This document shows positions 5,396 to 5,586 of a stretch of 5,586 nt of DNA, in pieces (position 1 is the first letter of the stretch; each line of letters begins with the position of its first letter). This stretch comes from Clostridia bacterium (GTDB taxonomy: Bacteria; Bacillota; Clostridia; Christensenellales; Aristaeellaceae): assembly GCA_017551645.1 (NCBI GenBank), contig JAFZLE010000206.1, positions 1-5,586 of the forward strand, in the 5' to 3' direction. Made by a program: the position numbers and the translations under genes. The notes beneath the pieces are model-generated. The model was not told where the DNA came from. It did not search any database and saw only the letters and a list, made by a program, of their open reading frames with translations.

Positions 5396-5586
5396 ATCAG
5401 ATACTATGTTGTTTATCCAGATGCCTTTTTTTAGAAGTATGTATCCCACAGTCACTTTGACTACTTCCATCAGGTGGACCAACTCGAAGATGGTAACTAT
5501 GTAAAGATCCGTATACTTGACAAGTATCAGACTGAGCGGCACCGGAAGCACCCAGGTGTAAACGCTGTCAAACAGGAAGGTGATGA
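5384..5586 (-). CDS. MATE-family multidrug efflux transporter, C-terminal fragment
   Basis: An open frame enters from the right edge and gives 66 complete codons before TAA. The start lies outside the window. The fragment holds two probable membrane helices, about residues 2-22 (TFLFDSVYTWVLPVPLSLIL) and about 28-50, followed by a short basic tail with GYILLKKGIWINNIV (47-61). The FDS-x-x-x-WV-x-x-VPL pattern and the closing G-x-x-LLKKG-x-W-x-x-N resemble, from memory, the end of Firmicutes MATE exporters, which expel cationic drugs in exchange for Na+ or H+ across the cytoplasmic membrane. The position next to an ABC drug exporter supports an efflux role. The rest of the gene is unseen, so another polytopic transporter of the same superfamily cannot be excluded. 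Confidence 0.75.
   Translation of the reverse strand, partial: ITFLFDSVYTWVLPVPLSLILVKYTDLYIVTIFELVHLMEVVKVTVGYILLKKGIWINNIVSDQEA

Noticed and set aside
1..5586. Mobile element, CRISPR array, tRNA/rRNA or a novel defence system
   Set aside because: No terminal repeats, spaced repeats, integrase-like frames or structured RNA genes were seen by reading both strands; every stretch over 300 bases is covered by a recognisable gene or the acidic-protein gene.

Overview
The window looks like ordinary chromosomal DNA from a Clostridia-type Firmicute. Three things point there: strong AGGAGG-like ribosome binding sites, the gene order M24 aminopeptidase – efp – small acidic protein resembling the clostridial CD1247 family, and a TM287/TM288-type heterodimeric ABC exporter. 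Base composition is moderate, roughly half G+C by eye. No plasmid, phage, transposon, CRISPR or RNA gene signal was seen. The genus cannot be named from this sequence.

Left part (1-1441, + strand): the C-terminal end of an M24-family Xaa-Pro-type aminopeptidase, then translation elongation factor P (efp), then a 137-residue very acidic protein. The first two genes are 37 bases apart with no visible promoter between them. A strong GC-rich hairpin separates efp from the acidic gene, and a rho-independent terminator (1408-1441) closes the unit. Both recognised genes deal with proline: EF-P rescues ribosomes stalled at proline runs, and the peptidase family cleaves bonds before proline. They are commonly neighbours in Firmicutes.

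Right part (1457-5586, - strand, read right to left): the last 66 residues of a probable MATE-family drug/Na+ (or H+) antiporter, ending in a terminator whose loop contains the stop codon. A roughly 100-base intergenic region with a tentative promoter follows, then two ABC exporter half-transporter genes (575 and 696 residues) joined by a TGATG stop/start overlap. Their motifs are complementary. The 575-residue subunit has Asp for the catalytic Glu and Gln for the H-loop His but a normal LSGGQ. The 696-residue subunit has normal catalytic residues but a changed signature, ISQGQ. Together they should form a heterodimer with one active and one degenerate ATP site, probably exporting drugs or other amphipathic compounds. 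The two operons converge on the terminator near 1408-1441.

I found no previously undescribed system. The points most worth a second look are the acidic protein without the zinc ribbon expected of its presumed family, the hairpin between efp and that gene, the 70-residue-longer first external loop of the larger ABC subunit, and the repeat-flanked tentative promoter of the exporter operon.
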